Positions 33,879-45,309 of a DNA stretch of 64,000 nucleotides are shown one piece after another. Position 1 is the first letter of the stretch, and every line of letters starts with the position of its first letter. Position numbers and translations under genes: made by a program. This DNA is from Massospora cicadina (Eukaryota; Entomophthoromycota; Entomophthoromycetes; Entomophthorales; Entomophthoraceae). The stretch is from assembly GCA_022478985.1 (NCBI GenBank), contig JAKSZP010012244.1:1-64000 (forward strand). Reading direction: 5' to 3'. The notes beneath the pieces were generated by a model, which was not told the DNA's origin, made no database searches, and saw only the letters and a program-made list of their open reading frames with translations.

Positions 33879-35880
33879 ACCTTCCTCTTACAAGGCGGAT
33901 AGGCTCCTATTTCATAACCCTGTCTAAAAAGGGCGACAAACTGGACCTGTCTACTAGCGCCTAATAGCATTCTCTAACACACCTACTAAACTTTTGACTA
34001 AAATTTTAGCCAAAAGACAATGTGAAAAAGCCTTTAAATTTTTGTATCTCAACCAGTTTAGGTTCATATGAAGTATACTGTCTGGATCAATATACACTCT
34101 ATTGCCAACATCTGCCAGTCCAAAGCAACTGAAGCCCTAGTATTCCTAGAGCCAGGAGAAGGCATATGACCGCGACATCTAACTATACATGAAGGAATGC
34201 CTGAGCGCCTTCAGGATCCCACCAAGAAACATAGACAGGCAAAGCTCCTACCAGAGTCCACATCCATGGCTGTCTGTTGCCCTGGCTTTCTAATAGACAC
34301 AATCACAACGCGATGAAGGCTCAAGCAAGTAAATTCCTCAGCTTACTGCTGTAAAAGTTCAGAATAGATCTTCTCATTCGCGTTGCTGAATCACGCCTCA
34401 TGGGCATCACTGCACAAGGCCAAAAAGAAGTCAAGATACTGCCTTTGCGGACAAAGTGTGACAGGTATAGCTAGCAATAAAGATTCCGTGAAGTTGGATC
34501 GCACCATGGAGGAGTAATACAATGTGAGACCGCATCACGCAACTAAAAACAGAAATCATCCTCTTAGGCAAGTACACAATCAACTGGGCTGCAACACCCA
34601 AGATGCACAAATCCTCACAAAGAAGCAATTCAATTATCCTGCCCTTTGCAACACTCCCTCAGCCAACCCATTCCGCCACCTTAGGATGTGACTGGAAACA
34701 GGAGGGTATGCCAATGAGACAATCAGGAGCAACTACTACAGATGATGTCCAACTACATCGCCTCTAATAAAGGCAGATCACTAGGACTAACGGGGCAAGC
34801 AACAGTTGACAATTCACTTATCCTCTCATTGCTGTGGCTCCCCACCCACAAAATCTCCTACTCACCCTTGTTCATATCCTCAGTCCACGCCCTAATCCAA
34901 GGACGACTGTGGCCTGGGTCCCGTCCACCTGTACGAGATAATATGCTATTTGGATGTGCTCAAGCTGTGGCATGGGACTTATAGACTTTTTAGGACCATG
35001 CCCTCCGCATACTAGGCACCTGGATAGAGGAAGTACTAGCCCCATATCTTCCACACCAGCTTTGGTCCAGAGCAGCCAGGGCCAACTTTGCACAGGCACT
35101 CAAACTATCCAACCCTCACAACCCGTCCAGCCTCCCTACATATCTCGCAAACTGACCTAATGCAGCAAGCCCAATTTTAACCCCCCTAACTTCAAAAGCA
35201 ACCTCCGCACCATCCAACACATAGTATGGACGGTCACAATAATGGGCACTAGTCAGGGAAGGGGAAGGCCCAGAGCAAGCTTCACGCTAGGAACCAGACC
35301 TCCACCCCCAAAGGGACATACATGATATGGTACTTGATATTTCAAGAATTGACTACCTGAATGCCTTAAACATCCCTTATGACCTCACGACACTTAAGGC
35401 AATATGGAGGCTCGTACATCATTTAATCCTCCAGCCAAGGGGTAAGAGAAAACACCTGGCGCTGCCTCAGATGAACCTACAGGACAGCGGACCACTCCAA
35501 CTCCATTTATGCGGAATGTGCAGTGTGTGAGGGGATGGCACCCTACACCACCGCCTTGAAACATGCCCATTATTTAAAGTCATATGGAGTGAAGTTGCGC
35601 GTCTGCTTAAAAGCCACAACGCCTGAGCTTTAAATCTCTAGAAGCCTCATACACTTCACCTTGAATTCCCTATACCAACCACGCTCCAATCCTTCATTGT
35701 TGCCATCTCATTGTGGACCATACAAATAGTATTGCTGGATGCCTTCAAGGAAACTGTGCTGACCATCAGCGAGTCAATCATCAGATTTCACCTACACATA
35801 CTGGAACACTTTCAAGCCTGGCTCTTTGGATACATGAAGCCAAAGCAATAAAGACTTGTTGAGTCAAGGTTCCCAATCTG
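33879..35880 (+). pseudogene. LINE, 3-prime part: RT core and C-terminal finger
   Basis: This resumes the LINE RT after G3: ITLSKKGDKLDLS near 33917, then LLTKILAKRQ-like and QFRFI remnants. At 34441-34458 the catalytic box reads AFADKV where FADDV is expected, so one metal-binding Asp is lost. 34742-34984 and 34954-35160 are open pieces of the C-terminal region. Near 35510-35575 CAVCEG, LHHRLETCP and VIWSEVARLL (in different frames) form the usual C-terminal Cys/His module of LINE ORF2. AATAAAG near 35847 may be the 3-prime end signal. No tail or target duplication was identified. Confidence 0.8.
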
Positions 35881-35938
35881 GTTTCTACATGTGATCCCCT
35901 TTCTTCACACCTGTTCCATCATAGGGGAAGGTCCCTTG

Positions 35939-36086
35939 GAATTAAATACCCCAGAGTAGACAAACTACCCCTGTTGTCAGCTAGTACCGCCAGGTGTATG
36001 GGGTTGGATATTTTATTCCAACCCCATACACCTGGCGGTACTAGCTGACAACAGGGGTAGTTTGTCTACTCTGGGGTATTTAATTC
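35939..36086. repeat. Perfect palindrome, 70 bp arms, 8 bp loop
   Basis: 35939-36008 is the exact reverse complement of 36017-36086, with loop TATTTTAT. It lies just downstream of the LINE. No gene or transposon end explains it. Together with 12409-12511 it is the second nearly perfect foldback with a tiny loop in the window. Confidence 0.95.
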
Positions 36087-36114
36087 TCGCTCTTACTTCA
36101 CCTCCTCCTCTCCC

Positions 36115-36181
36115 AATTCTATATAGTTCATAATAGTAGTGTCCGTCCCCTGGTCGGCCTACCCCAATTAAATAATTCTAT
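36115..36181 (+). mobile_element. 51 bp truncated non-LTR insert
   Basis: 36123-36173 ends in TGTCCGTCCCCTGGTCGGC then CTACCCCAATTAAAT, matching the tail of the insert at 23177-23347. It is bounded by AATTCTAT at 36115-36122 and 36174-36181. It reads as a 5-prime-truncated copy of the same family. Confidence 0.65.
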
Positions 36182-36189
36182 TTGAGAGC

Positions 36190-37200
36190 CACAGGTGGGC
36201 TTTTTGAACCCTGAAGTGGCTAGACCAAGTTTAAAGAACTTTGACACTATGATCTGAGTCTAGACTGTCTGCTGAGGATCCTAAATAAGGACACAACATA
36301 TATATCTCCTAATTGAATTAACCTGAATAGAGGCTAACCTATTGGTTCAAATTAATATAATATATAATATATTAGGAAATCAGATTATCCCAAATCCCGT
36401 CTTAGAATATCCAATCACCTCCACTCTATCCAGCTTCTAGATCTGTCTGATTTTTTTGGAAAAGAGAACCCATTTTTCCAAGACATACCATAAGGTAGTT
36501 AGCATAACTAAGTATTCAGTTAGTATAAGTCAATAAAATTTTCTGAGGTCACAGTATCCAATAAAATTGTTTTAAGCTCCTTGAAGGGGAAGAAAGAGTA
36601 GCAAAGAGAAAAAAATAACCAAAATATCTCTATACATGACTGATAGAGCTGATAATTTATTAGTAAGGTCTTTATCTGTTTCAGTCATATCACCAAGATA
36701 GGATATCCCATCAAAGGGTGCTAAGGGTACTTTACCACCCTTACCACTAAATTTATATACCCCACAGTTCCTTCAGCATCTTATTGACCAGAATATTAAA
36801 TATTTAACTCTTTATCAACTTCCTGATCTTAGAGAATCATGAAGAGGGTCAGCTGAGGATAATCAGGGGTGATGTGATAAATCGAGATTTTTTGCAGCTA
36901 GAACCACGAGAGTATCCAAAAAGGCTCATTTCTATATTTAAAATTTCCATCAAAGACTACGTTTTCAGGATGACGCAGCATCAAATATGATCTGAAAACC
37001 ATTTGTGATCATTATACATTACTAAAATAGTAGACCCCATCCTGCTAAGGGTTCATGGCGTTTTGAAAAAAATGGTTGTCTCAAACAGGAATTGTAACAA
37101 ATAGATATTTAAGTCCTTTTTTGGGGCTAGAACCTTGACAACCCCCAGGTGGGCCCAAGATTGAAGACGTGGCATCAGGAGATGTCATCATTTTTAGAAG
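36190..37200. other. Anonymous AT-rich stretch
   Basis: No gene, RNA or repeat partner was seen in this kilobase. Confidence 0.4.
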
Positions 37201-37204
37201 AAAC

Positions 37205-37595
37205 TTTGACTTCTGAGGGTGGTATTTATAGGGATGGTTGATGGTGAAACGCCCCAGCGAAACTCTGAAATATTTAATTAATAAAGGGAATTTGAACCTT
37301 TGGCGAACTTAAAGTTGGCACAAACTCACAGACTGAACTTTGAGAAATCATTAGACCGCAAAAGAGAATGGGTGATTCCCAAGGTGGTATTTATAGGGTT
37401 GCCATCATTGAAATTTTGTGATGAAATTTCTAGACACAGTTTTTATATAATACAGGTACAAAACCCGCTTACCTTCCAGTGCTCATAAAAATGAAGTAAT
37501 GGAAGCAACTGAAGCCTCCGTTTGCAAAGGGGTATTCATGTTCCCAAGGCTAGTATTTATAAGACCCCACAATTGAAACATATGCAGTAAATTAA
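37205..37595. repeat. Diverged tandem repeat, about 165 bp unit, 2.4 copies
   Basis: The core (G)GTGGTATTTATAGG or GCTAGTATTTATAAG recurs at about 37220, 37382 and 37549, with spacings of 162 and 167 bp. It is preceded each time by TTC(T/C)(G/C)A-like sequence and followed by TTGA(A/T). Identity between units is low. The open frame at 37300-37488 lies across it and is not called as a gene. Confidence 0.5.
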
Positions 37596-38214
37596 TCAGC
37601 CACCCTTCAGTTGGGCGGAGAAATTAAAAATAAGGGAACCAATCAAGGATCAGATAAGGCAAGTGGAGCCCGCCATACCTTAGTGTCCACTGGCTGACTC
37701 ATTATGCTTCTATAAAAAAACGACATTCTGAAAAGCATGAAGACCAAAAAAGGTCTGGACTCAATTAACATTTTATATAAAATACACCCTCCAAATGTGT
37801 CCAAATTGACTGGGAGCACAGAAACCATGAAAGGTTTAGAAGAAAGGGAACATGGGTTGGACTACTTCTAAAAGGAGTTCCAAACCTTCTATCACCTTTT
37901 CAAAAGCATTGGTGGAAATCAAAGGCAACCCCTTGATGACCCAAAAGGCCAATTAAGGGCAGGTCTAATATATATAACAGAAGCTCTCAAAAGAATCTCA
38001 ATAACAGGACTTCAAATAGAAAAACCAGCAATTACTTGCAGAGATTGCAGGAACCTTTCCACAAGCAATAAAAAATAAAACGCTGAGCTGGACTTTCTAA
38101 AATGAAATGATAACGCCATGATGAGAAGACTAGCGTTCATGGCAACCAGCCAACACACTAGATTACCGCCTTAAAGAAACCCATACAAAAGAAGCCCCAC
38201 AAGTAGAAAGAAAA
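37596..38214. other. Anonymous sequence
   Basis: No supported feature. The short minus-strand frame at 37643-37828 has no recognisable match. Confidence 0.35.
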
Positions 38215-40990
38215 GATTTGTCATCTAATGTCAGGAGTGTGTATCTACCTCTTTGATTAGGTTATGTATAGCCCCATCTTAATCCCCTTAGCATGATGTC
38301 AGCACCTTTATATTAAATGATTAAACCTTAGAAAAACCCTAAGAGAAGGTAACCCATGAGAGTAGCAAATGGTACCATGGGATAAGCAAAATATCTAAAA
38401 CCAGCTTTTTGATTGAACTGATTAGATGCCCAAGAAAGAAAATTAATCTCATGAATCCAAATTTAAACAATTGGGGGATAATTTTCTATTGGGTGAGGCA
38501 CTGAACTTATTCTGGTCAAAAAATGCAACTTTTCTGTCACTCACTGTACTATAGCTTGAGTAGGTTTGCACACAGGTGATTATTTATAAATTTAATCACA
38601 CCTAAATTAGCAACATTATAGTACAAATAGGTTTTTTATCCCCATTCTATAATTAAAAGCAACATCCCATCAAAAATTTAATATATCTGGTGTGTTTTGA
38701 TGCTGTGGATGCAATGTTCATTTAATCATAATGTGTACCACCAGAACCAATTTAGAATATCTTTCCATTATTCAGCGTTGGTCCAGGGTGTGCTTCAGGT
38801 CAGTATGGTCTGCCAACTTGGCCTCTTGGCCTCATCACGATCAGCCTTGTTTTGACAATCAGTCCTCACAAGGATGTCATTCAAATATGAAAACTTCACC
38901 CAAAAAGCTCATATAATAATAGGGGCTAGGATCTTATAATAATTTGATGCAAGAATAGCAATGACTTTATCTGTAAGCTCATACCAAGAACTCTTTAAAG
39001 CGATGGTTCTTGTTCTACAATGAACTGTGGACTTAATTAAAATGACCAACTACTTGCACCAGATTGACACTTCTTTTTACCACAGATATGTATCAAAAAT
39101 CTGTTGTCTCTGCCATAGGCTGGGCCACCCACCATGATGCGGAACAATTTATCCTCATATTCCAAAAGCCATAAGTGCACATGATGCTGCAAGGAGCGAC
39201 TTCGCCCTGTTTATTGTCATCATTGGTTTTAAAAAAATGAATTTACACCGAATTGCCATGAGAAGTAAGGGTGCAGATATACAACCAACTACCATTAGGG
39301 TGGGTAAATAACGGGCGGAGTAGGGGAGGGGCACTCTATTTCTGCTGATTTATCCACACTAGTTATATAAAAACTTGAAAAACCCCTTCAAAGCCAGGTT
39401 GCTGCCATTTTTAGACAGTTATCTATACTGATCAATACTCAGAGAGGCATACACAGTACCAATCCATGTGCCAATACTAAAAATAACTACGCTAAGAGCC
39501 TGTTTCAAGGTAAAAAATTATATATGCTTTAACCACAAAAATAATACATCATGGATGAACTACATTTAGCCAATAGATCATCCACAATGCCCTGATAAAG
39601 AATTTCTGAACTCATAAACAGTAAATCTAATAACTTTTAATGTAATTTTGTTGTATCAAGTGCTTTCTGATGATCTGTATGCAATAGCGCTTGGTTAAAA
39701 ATTAAAGAAAGCATATACTATGTAGTTATGTGGTGAATCAGCAGTAAATCATGGATCTACATATGAGCTGCACTACTTCTCCAGTGTACCATAAGGTGTT
39801 GAGCATTAACTTCCTATAGACACAACTACATGGAACTCTCTGAAAATTAGGAACTTTATCAAATTCTTCCTAGACAAGTAACCTCTCAGATCATTAGTAA
39901 AAAGTAATAAAGAAACTGGAAAGAATGTAACTTCTCTTGATAGTCATCAATTTTTATTCTTAATCTTAAGCTTATATGTAATCTTTTTTATCTTTATTTT
40001 ACTTTTTATGTTTTTTTATACATTTATTTTTGTTTAAATTTCTTATTATAAAAATTCAGTTAAAATTTTAATATTAGATTTATCCTTTTTAACTTTAAAT
40101 TTTTATACTATCTTGATATTTTCTAACTTTTATTTCATTTAAATGTATCTTCTCTCATATAATCTTTTATGTATTCACTTTTACTTATATACTCAAACTT
40201 ACTTTAACTTCTATTTTTATTTTTGCTTTTGACTAAATTATATCTGCTCCAGGTAAAATATACCTCAGTGAGCCCTCTAACCATCCTTTCATTATTGCAA
40301 CTCTCTCTGAAGGCATGCTGACTTGTTATTCTTCCTATTCTTTTAGAAGCACTAAACAACTTCTCCAATGATTATATCTCACACTTAATTCTCAGCACTT
40401 CCTATACTTTACCCCACTGAGCATGGAAATATTATAAGCCACTGATTGTTTAGCTAAGGAGTGGGAATCATCAGAGAAAGGGTTGTAAAAATGGTGAGAT
40501 TTAACAGTATCACTAGTCATAGATCAACTAGTAATCAATCTGCCATCACAACAATTTACCAGTGTGAAAGCCAAAGCTAAATTGCACCAATAACTAACTT
40601 ATGACTATTAACCTGCACAGTTCACTTCCAAAGTAGATGACCTTATTGACTCATAAAAAACAAATCTAAATGGTCAATTGCCAAATTGACAAGCTCATTA
40701 GTTTAAATTAATTCTTTTTCAAATGAACCCTCTCATCTGCCAAAAACAGCTTAATATGGAGATCAAAGCTCCTAGTCATAGCATCCACAATGATATTAGT
40801 TATATCAAGCTATCTGTTATTGGTTAAGTTTGGAACAGAAGCCCCAACGTACAGCCGATTATTAAAAAATAGTTCACAGATACCCAATAACAATTTGGCA
40901 ATTGGTTAAGTATCCTAAGAACAACCTTAAATGAAATAACGTCAGTGGCTTGGTGATGAAATTTTTTGCAATCCTGGTAGGATTAAACTG
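38215..40990. repeat. Large unclassified repeat, copy III (permuted)
   Basis: 38215-38930 matches 10980-11625 (copy II). 38930-39930 matches 7510-8470 (copy I). 39950-40240 is the T-rich tract, and 40250-40990 matches 9030-9780 (copy II). The order of blocks is therefore rotated relative to copies I and II. On the minus strand 38780-38890 encodes NDILVRTDCQNKADRD, a relative of the G1 spacer. A plus-strand string at 39098-39140 (CCLCHRLGHPP) is reminiscent of a zinc knuckle but lacks a properly spaced last Cys. Confidence 0.7.
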
Positions 40991-41341
40991 AGAAAATAGA
41001 AAACTGGACAGCATGTAAAGGTTTTTTGAAAGCCCATAAAGCATCCAAAAACGTCAAGGATTTTCTTTTAGAGATTAAATCATGAAATGTAGGATAGTAA
41101 TTTTGTGTTTTCTGTCAAGGTAGGTTTGAGGATGAGGTGTTTCTAGTATTGGTGAAGCTTCTAAGTTGACAAGTTGAACAGAAGTCACCACCAAAGTTTT
41201 TTACAAGTGGAACTATCTGGTAGGCATTTACCAAAGCCATAAAACTTACCAGTATACTGTTCATAATTTTTAAAATAAAATTGTTAATAAAAAACTAGAC
41301 TCTTTTAGGACAAATTCCAAGGGAGAATATTTTTTAAAGAT

Positions 41342-41376
41342 AACCCAGCACCCTACCATTAGCAGGGTACTGGGTT
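41342..41376. repeat. Hairpin, 13 bp arms
   Basis: AACCCAGCACCCT and AGGGTACTGGGTT pair except for one position across a 9 nt loop. It lies inside the candidate LTR. The right-hand LTR keeps the AGCAGGGT side only. A role in 3-prime end formation is possible but unproven. Confidence 0.55.
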
Positions 41377-41444
41377 TTACGCTGTAACATAATGGGGAGG
41401 TGAATAAGCCATGTTATGATAATATGAAAATGGTCACTATTTAG

Positions 41445-41482
41445 AAATTGTGATTATCAGTTTAATTTGATAATCACAATTT
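41445..41482. repeat. Perfect hairpin, 15 bp arms
   Basis: AAATTGTGATTATCA (41445-41459) and TGATAATCACAATTT (41468-41482) are exact reverse complements with an 8 nt loop. It lies inside the candidate G5 LTR. Confidence 0.8.
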
Positions 41483-42289
41483 GTTGATGACATTGATAGA
41501 TTTTGCAGCCAAATCTCCATATTAACAATTTGCCTGAGGTTCCTGCGCTATTTTCAAGCTGCTCTGGTAAGTTCCTAATGTTCATCTCATTTCACAATTT
41601 TGGAATTTGATGTTAAGTTTAAACATATTCTGATCATTTCTCTTTGACTTTGATCAATTTTGACTTTTTGAATAAATTATTTTAGACTTAATTGCCCTTG
41701 ATGTAAAAACGTCTCCCTTTCAAGGTGGCTCCTGATTGCGCCACCTGTTTGAGGTGGTAAAATAATGACTGTTGCATTAAACTTCTTAAACCTTTTTATT
41801 TACACAATTTCTATAATTCTTCCCATATAGTACTCTGTAGATTACTAAAATGGGGCAGAATTAGACTTGAAAGTAGGTTTAGGGATAGGAATATGGGAAG
41901 CAGAGAGGATCAACAGCTACCTTTCTATCGTCTATGGTATGTTCTAGGTCAGCAATCTGTGTAAGGGGCAGGGACTTAGGGTTTGCGCCCCTTTTACTCC
42001 TGGAATGATGCATAACCCAGTCTGTTCTGATAGAAGAGACCATGGAACTTACATTACTCTTTCCTAAAAGGTCAGGGTCTCTCTCACTCAGGGGCCTTAC
42101 TCAGAGCTTAGTTTTAGTGAGGAGTTGGAGAATTAATTGTTGAAAGGCCGCTGGATTGTATTTGGAAAGTGATGATTTAGGGTTGCCTTGTGAAACTCCG
42201 TAATCACTCCTGACATTTGCACTATTTCTGGAAGGAACCATTCTGTTCTCATAATATGGTTACCCTTTTCATGATACTATATAATAAAA

Positions 42290-42857
42290 ACCGCGTTTAA
42301 CTCTTTGTAAGTTCAGAATGTTCTCAATCTTATATTCTGGTGCTCTCCACCATGCTAGGTTCTACCTCCACAGGCTTCTGTTCATTAAAGGGTGCTAAGG
42401 AGGAAGCATGAATGAAATTGTGGTTTTTCAATGTGCTGGAAAATTCACATTTAATAATCCCTTTATCTAATATTTAGATAACAGGAAATAGCCTGTCTCA
42501 TTTTTAGGTAAACTTATATTATGTTACTTTGAGGTAAAAATTATTGGTGTCCATCACTACTGAGCCAACTACCTGTTAGTCAGTGCTTCAAGGTGTTTCT
42601 TAACAGCAAACCGCTTAGTGTCATTAGTTAATATGGTCTACTGGTTCAGGACTTGTTAGTGTAATTTACTGGTATGTGAAGAAGGTTTTTATGCCACTGG
42701 GATGTTTTTGCATATTTGAGGTTTGATGGTGAAGGCGGGGTGTACACAAGTTAGCGTACATTGGCAATTCCCCTGTTGAGAAGCAAATGGGGATGTCACA
42801 AATAAAATTGGCTCAATGAAGTCAGCAGCCTATGTATCTTTAGAAACTGTTGCATAA
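42290..42857 (-). pseudogene. G5 integrase C-terminal part (broken)
   Basis: The minus strand at 42600-42857 continues the integrase of G5 after G4 (LEKYLQC upstream of G4; FIEPILFVTSPFASQQG after it, the decayed counterpart of the conserved FAYNNS..GVSPFFANYG region). About 42330-42450 gives NFIHASSLAPFNEQKP, like the VFHVSLLxPY motif at the end of gypsy integrases. Stops are frequent. Confidence 0.6.
42853..42857. other. Target-site duplication CATAA, left copy (G4)
   Basis: CATAA at 42853-42857 and 47085-47089 directly flanks the G4 LTRs. Confidence 0.9.
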
Positions 42858-43580
42858 TGTGGGATCCGCCAATGGATGCCACAAATATTTTGTTTATAGT
42901 CAGAACTTTAATTTTTAATAAAAGTAATAGATAATGCTTTGTTAAAGTTTTTTAAGTTTTTTAATGTTTAATTGGGGCCAAACTAAAAGAAGGTCCTTTC
43001 CTCAATACTAATATTTCCTATTTAAACTAGTTTGAATTTTGAGACCATGGGTATTTGAGGAAAAAGTATATTAAGCTGATTCATCTAAATTAGGAAATAT
43101 AGGCTTTTGGCCTATCAGATTGAAGATAAATAATTTAAGCAAAACTGACCCATGTGGTAATGATTTGATGAATTGTATCCAATCACCAGCGAGTAAAATC
43201 TTCTCACCTTGGCGGTGGTTAGACTCATGTGGTAATGATTGGTTAATTTGCACTTATCATCGACAAGTAAAATCTTCTCACCTTGGCAGTGGTCAGACTC
43301 ATGTGGTAATAAACACCCCAAATTTGGCTCAGAAATCAGAGTAATCCTATTATTAGTTATTACCTCTTTAAGCCATTTTTTGTATTAAACCGTATTTTTC
43401 TGATAGTTAGGATTCCACCAAGAAAACGTCAAAGTCTTTTTGCCATTGGTACTCATATCATTGATAACCACAATATTATTTGATGATTGGGCAGGAGATG
43501 TGCCAATAATGGTAGCAGATTTGGGAGCACTAATATCTCCAACGTTTTTTTTCTTAAGTTGAGAAGGAGAATGTCCAACA
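42858..43580 (-). repeat. G4 3-prime LTR, two minisatellite units
   Basis: Plus-strand ends TGTGGGATCC ... ATGTCCAACA. It contains a ~75 bp unit (GTAAAATCTTCTCACCTTGGC ... GGTAATGATT) twice, at 43193 and 43266. The partner LTR has three units, which explains the 77 bp length difference. Confidence 0.95.
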
Positions 43581-43592
43581 TTGCCCCCCTCA
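43581..43592 (-). promoter_or_regulatory. G4 polypurine tract
   Basis: On the minus strand GAGGGGGGCAA directly precedes the 3-prime LTR (TGTTGGACATT). Confidence 0.85.
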
Positions 43593-43599
43593 AGAATGT

Positions 43600-43830
43600 T
43601 GGGAGGGGTGTAGGATTGTATGAATCGGCTATGTACCCAGTTTATAGTAACTCCTGTGGCTAATGATTTGATGAAGTATCCATTGCCTCTTTTGTAACTG
43701 ATGGAGAAAGGTACCTCCCAAATCGAACCAAGCTTACCACTTCTTGAGGTGATGCGGTTATGGTAGTATAACACCTTTATTAGCCACTTGAAATGTAGAA
43801 GGGGGGTGCGGAGCTCATTGGCAGCCTGCC
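43600..43830 (-). pseudogene. G4 integrase C-terminal remnant
   Basis: Within an open minus-strand frame the residues KVLYYHNRITSRSGKLGSIW, PFSISYKRGNGYF and INWVHSRFIQSYTPPNILEG match the end of the G3 integrase almost position by position. The zinc module and catalytic core are absent; only this tail survives, joined close behind the protease. The deletion therefore ran from just after protease to near the end of integrase. Confidence 0.85.
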
Positions 43831-43839
43831 CTTCTTTAG

Positions 43840-44523
43840 TCACTGTTTTTTCGAGGTTGGTATACATGCAAGTGTATTCTTCTTTCTGGGTTCTGTATTG
43901 GCTAGAACTAAGGGGACTTCATAATTGAGCAATGACAAGGACCCTTGCTTCATATTGATAATGCCGTCATATTCAATCATAAACTGAGTACCTATAAGCA
44001 TATCATAAGCGTTATTATCTAAAGCCACTGTGGGGGCCAATAGAATAAGCTTACCAATATGAATGAGAAGGGATGAGTAAGCACCCAGTGCGCGGGTGTT
44101 GTTAGGACCAGCAGTTCCAAAGTCTTGGTTGTACTCAAAGTCAGGTGCAAGTTTGATCTTTTTCATCAACTTGGATGAGATTACGTTCACCGGGGAGCCT
44201 GTATCTAAGATAGCTATCACCTGAACTTTTTGGATAACCACTTCGACCTTTGTAAGTGTCCCCCCAAAAGTGGGCAATAGCACTAAGACCTCCTTAAGGT
44301 GAAAATTGGAGGTTAATTTGCACGCAGTCTCAGGGTAATTTTCCTGGATGGACTGCATGGTATGGCCTTGCTGGATAGGGCGAATAAGGTGAGACAACAC
44401 CTCATCTGCATTGCTGGTAGTATTGATAATGACTGGCTCCCCTAGAACATGGCAGAGATATGTCTCTTCAGGTATGGTGGCCTCATCCATTCCTCCAGCA
44501 ATCAAGCGATTGGGGACTTCCAC
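43840..44523 (-). pseudogene. G4 aspartic protease, distal copy (open)
   Basis: 227 codons are open. The N-terminal leader has GGMDEATIPEETYLCHVLGE, then TFGGTLTKVEVVI and AILDTGSPVNVISS with an intact DTG at 44197-44205, FGTAGPNNTRALGAYSS, and NAYDMLIGTQFMIEYDGIIN with the second-half LIG. It is a complete retropepsin-type domain with its leader, and parallels the copy at 44538-45297. Start taken as the first ATG. Confidence 0.9.
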
Positions 44524-44537
44524 TTCAGCAGGTACTC

Positions 44538-45297
44538 CTACAATGTAATAGCTGACCTCATCCGTACCCCCTCAGAATCATCCCCTGGGATATTAGTAAC
44601 GCGAGGTAATGGCATTCTGGCAATCGCTTCAATCTTATCTTGTATGGGTTCTTGGTTGGATAAGATTAATGGAACTTTGTAGTTCATTGATGATAGGAAC
44701 CCTTGCTTCATGTTGATGCCTTCATATTCGATCATAAAATGAGTACCTATGAGAATATCATAGGAGTTATTATCTAAAGCCACAGCGGGGGCAAATAGGA
44801 TAAGCTTCCCAACGCATATGGGAAGAGAGGAGTGAACGCCAAGAGCGCGAGTGTTGTTTGGGCCCGCAGTTCCAAACTCCTTGATACAATCCAAGTCAGG
44901 CATCAATTTAATCTTTTTTCATCAGCCAAGATGAAATTACATTTACTGGAGAACCTGTATCCAAAATAGCCATCACCCAGACTTTGTGAACAACTACTTC
45001 AACCTTAGTAAGTGTGCTTCCAAAGTTGGCCAATAGCGTTAAGACCTCCTCGAGATAAAAAATGGAGGTTATTTTGCGTGCAGTCTCAGGGTGAGTCTCC
45101 AGAATAGATTGCATGGTATGCCCTCGCTGTAAATGGCGAATTAAGCTCGATAGGAGCTGATCAGCATCACTGGCCGTGTCAATAATTGCCTTACAACCTA
45201 TAACTTGGTGAAGGTAAGTATCCTCAGGTATGGTGGTTTCATCTACTTCTTCAGCGTTTAGGTAATCAGGGACCTCCACTTCTGGAGGAGCTCCCAA
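44538..45297 (-). pseudogene. G4 aspartic protease, proximal copy (one frameshift)
   Basis: This has the same layout as the distal copy: VDETTIPEDTYLHQVIG, LTKVEVVVHKVWVMA, ILDTGSPVNVISS with DTG at 44953-44961, then a frameshift near 44907, EFGTAGPNNTRALGVHSS and NSYDILIGTHFMIEYEGIN. The two copies are about 760 bp apart and differ at many residues, so the duplication is old. A second protease leader in tandem is not part of the normal gypsy plan. Confidence 0.9.
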
Positions 45298-45309
45298 TAA
45301 GTAGTACCC

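Larger units (their letters stand above)
41093..41760 (-). repeat. Candidate 3-prime LTR of old gypsy element G5
   Basis: Its parts recur in order at 61960-62347 and 63475-63600: TTTTCTGTCAAG, AACTATCTGGTAGGC, CTACCATTAGCAGGGT against TTACCACTTGCAGGGT, and CCTGCG..AT..T..AGCT..TCTGGTAAG. The right copy is interrupted by a solo LTR. Its position next to the G5 integrase C-terminus fits a 3-prime LTR. Exact ends were not fixed. Confidence 0.55.

Noticed and set aside
39098..39140. CCLCHRLGHPP as a gag zinc knuckle in the large repeat
   Set aside because: The last Cys falls at the wrong distance and in another frame; copy I (7655-7700) does not restore it.
43193..43300. Repeats with spacers, considered as a CRISPR-like array
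   Set aside because: Two or three long, diverged units inside a eukaryotic LTR; no short exact repeats with unique spacers.
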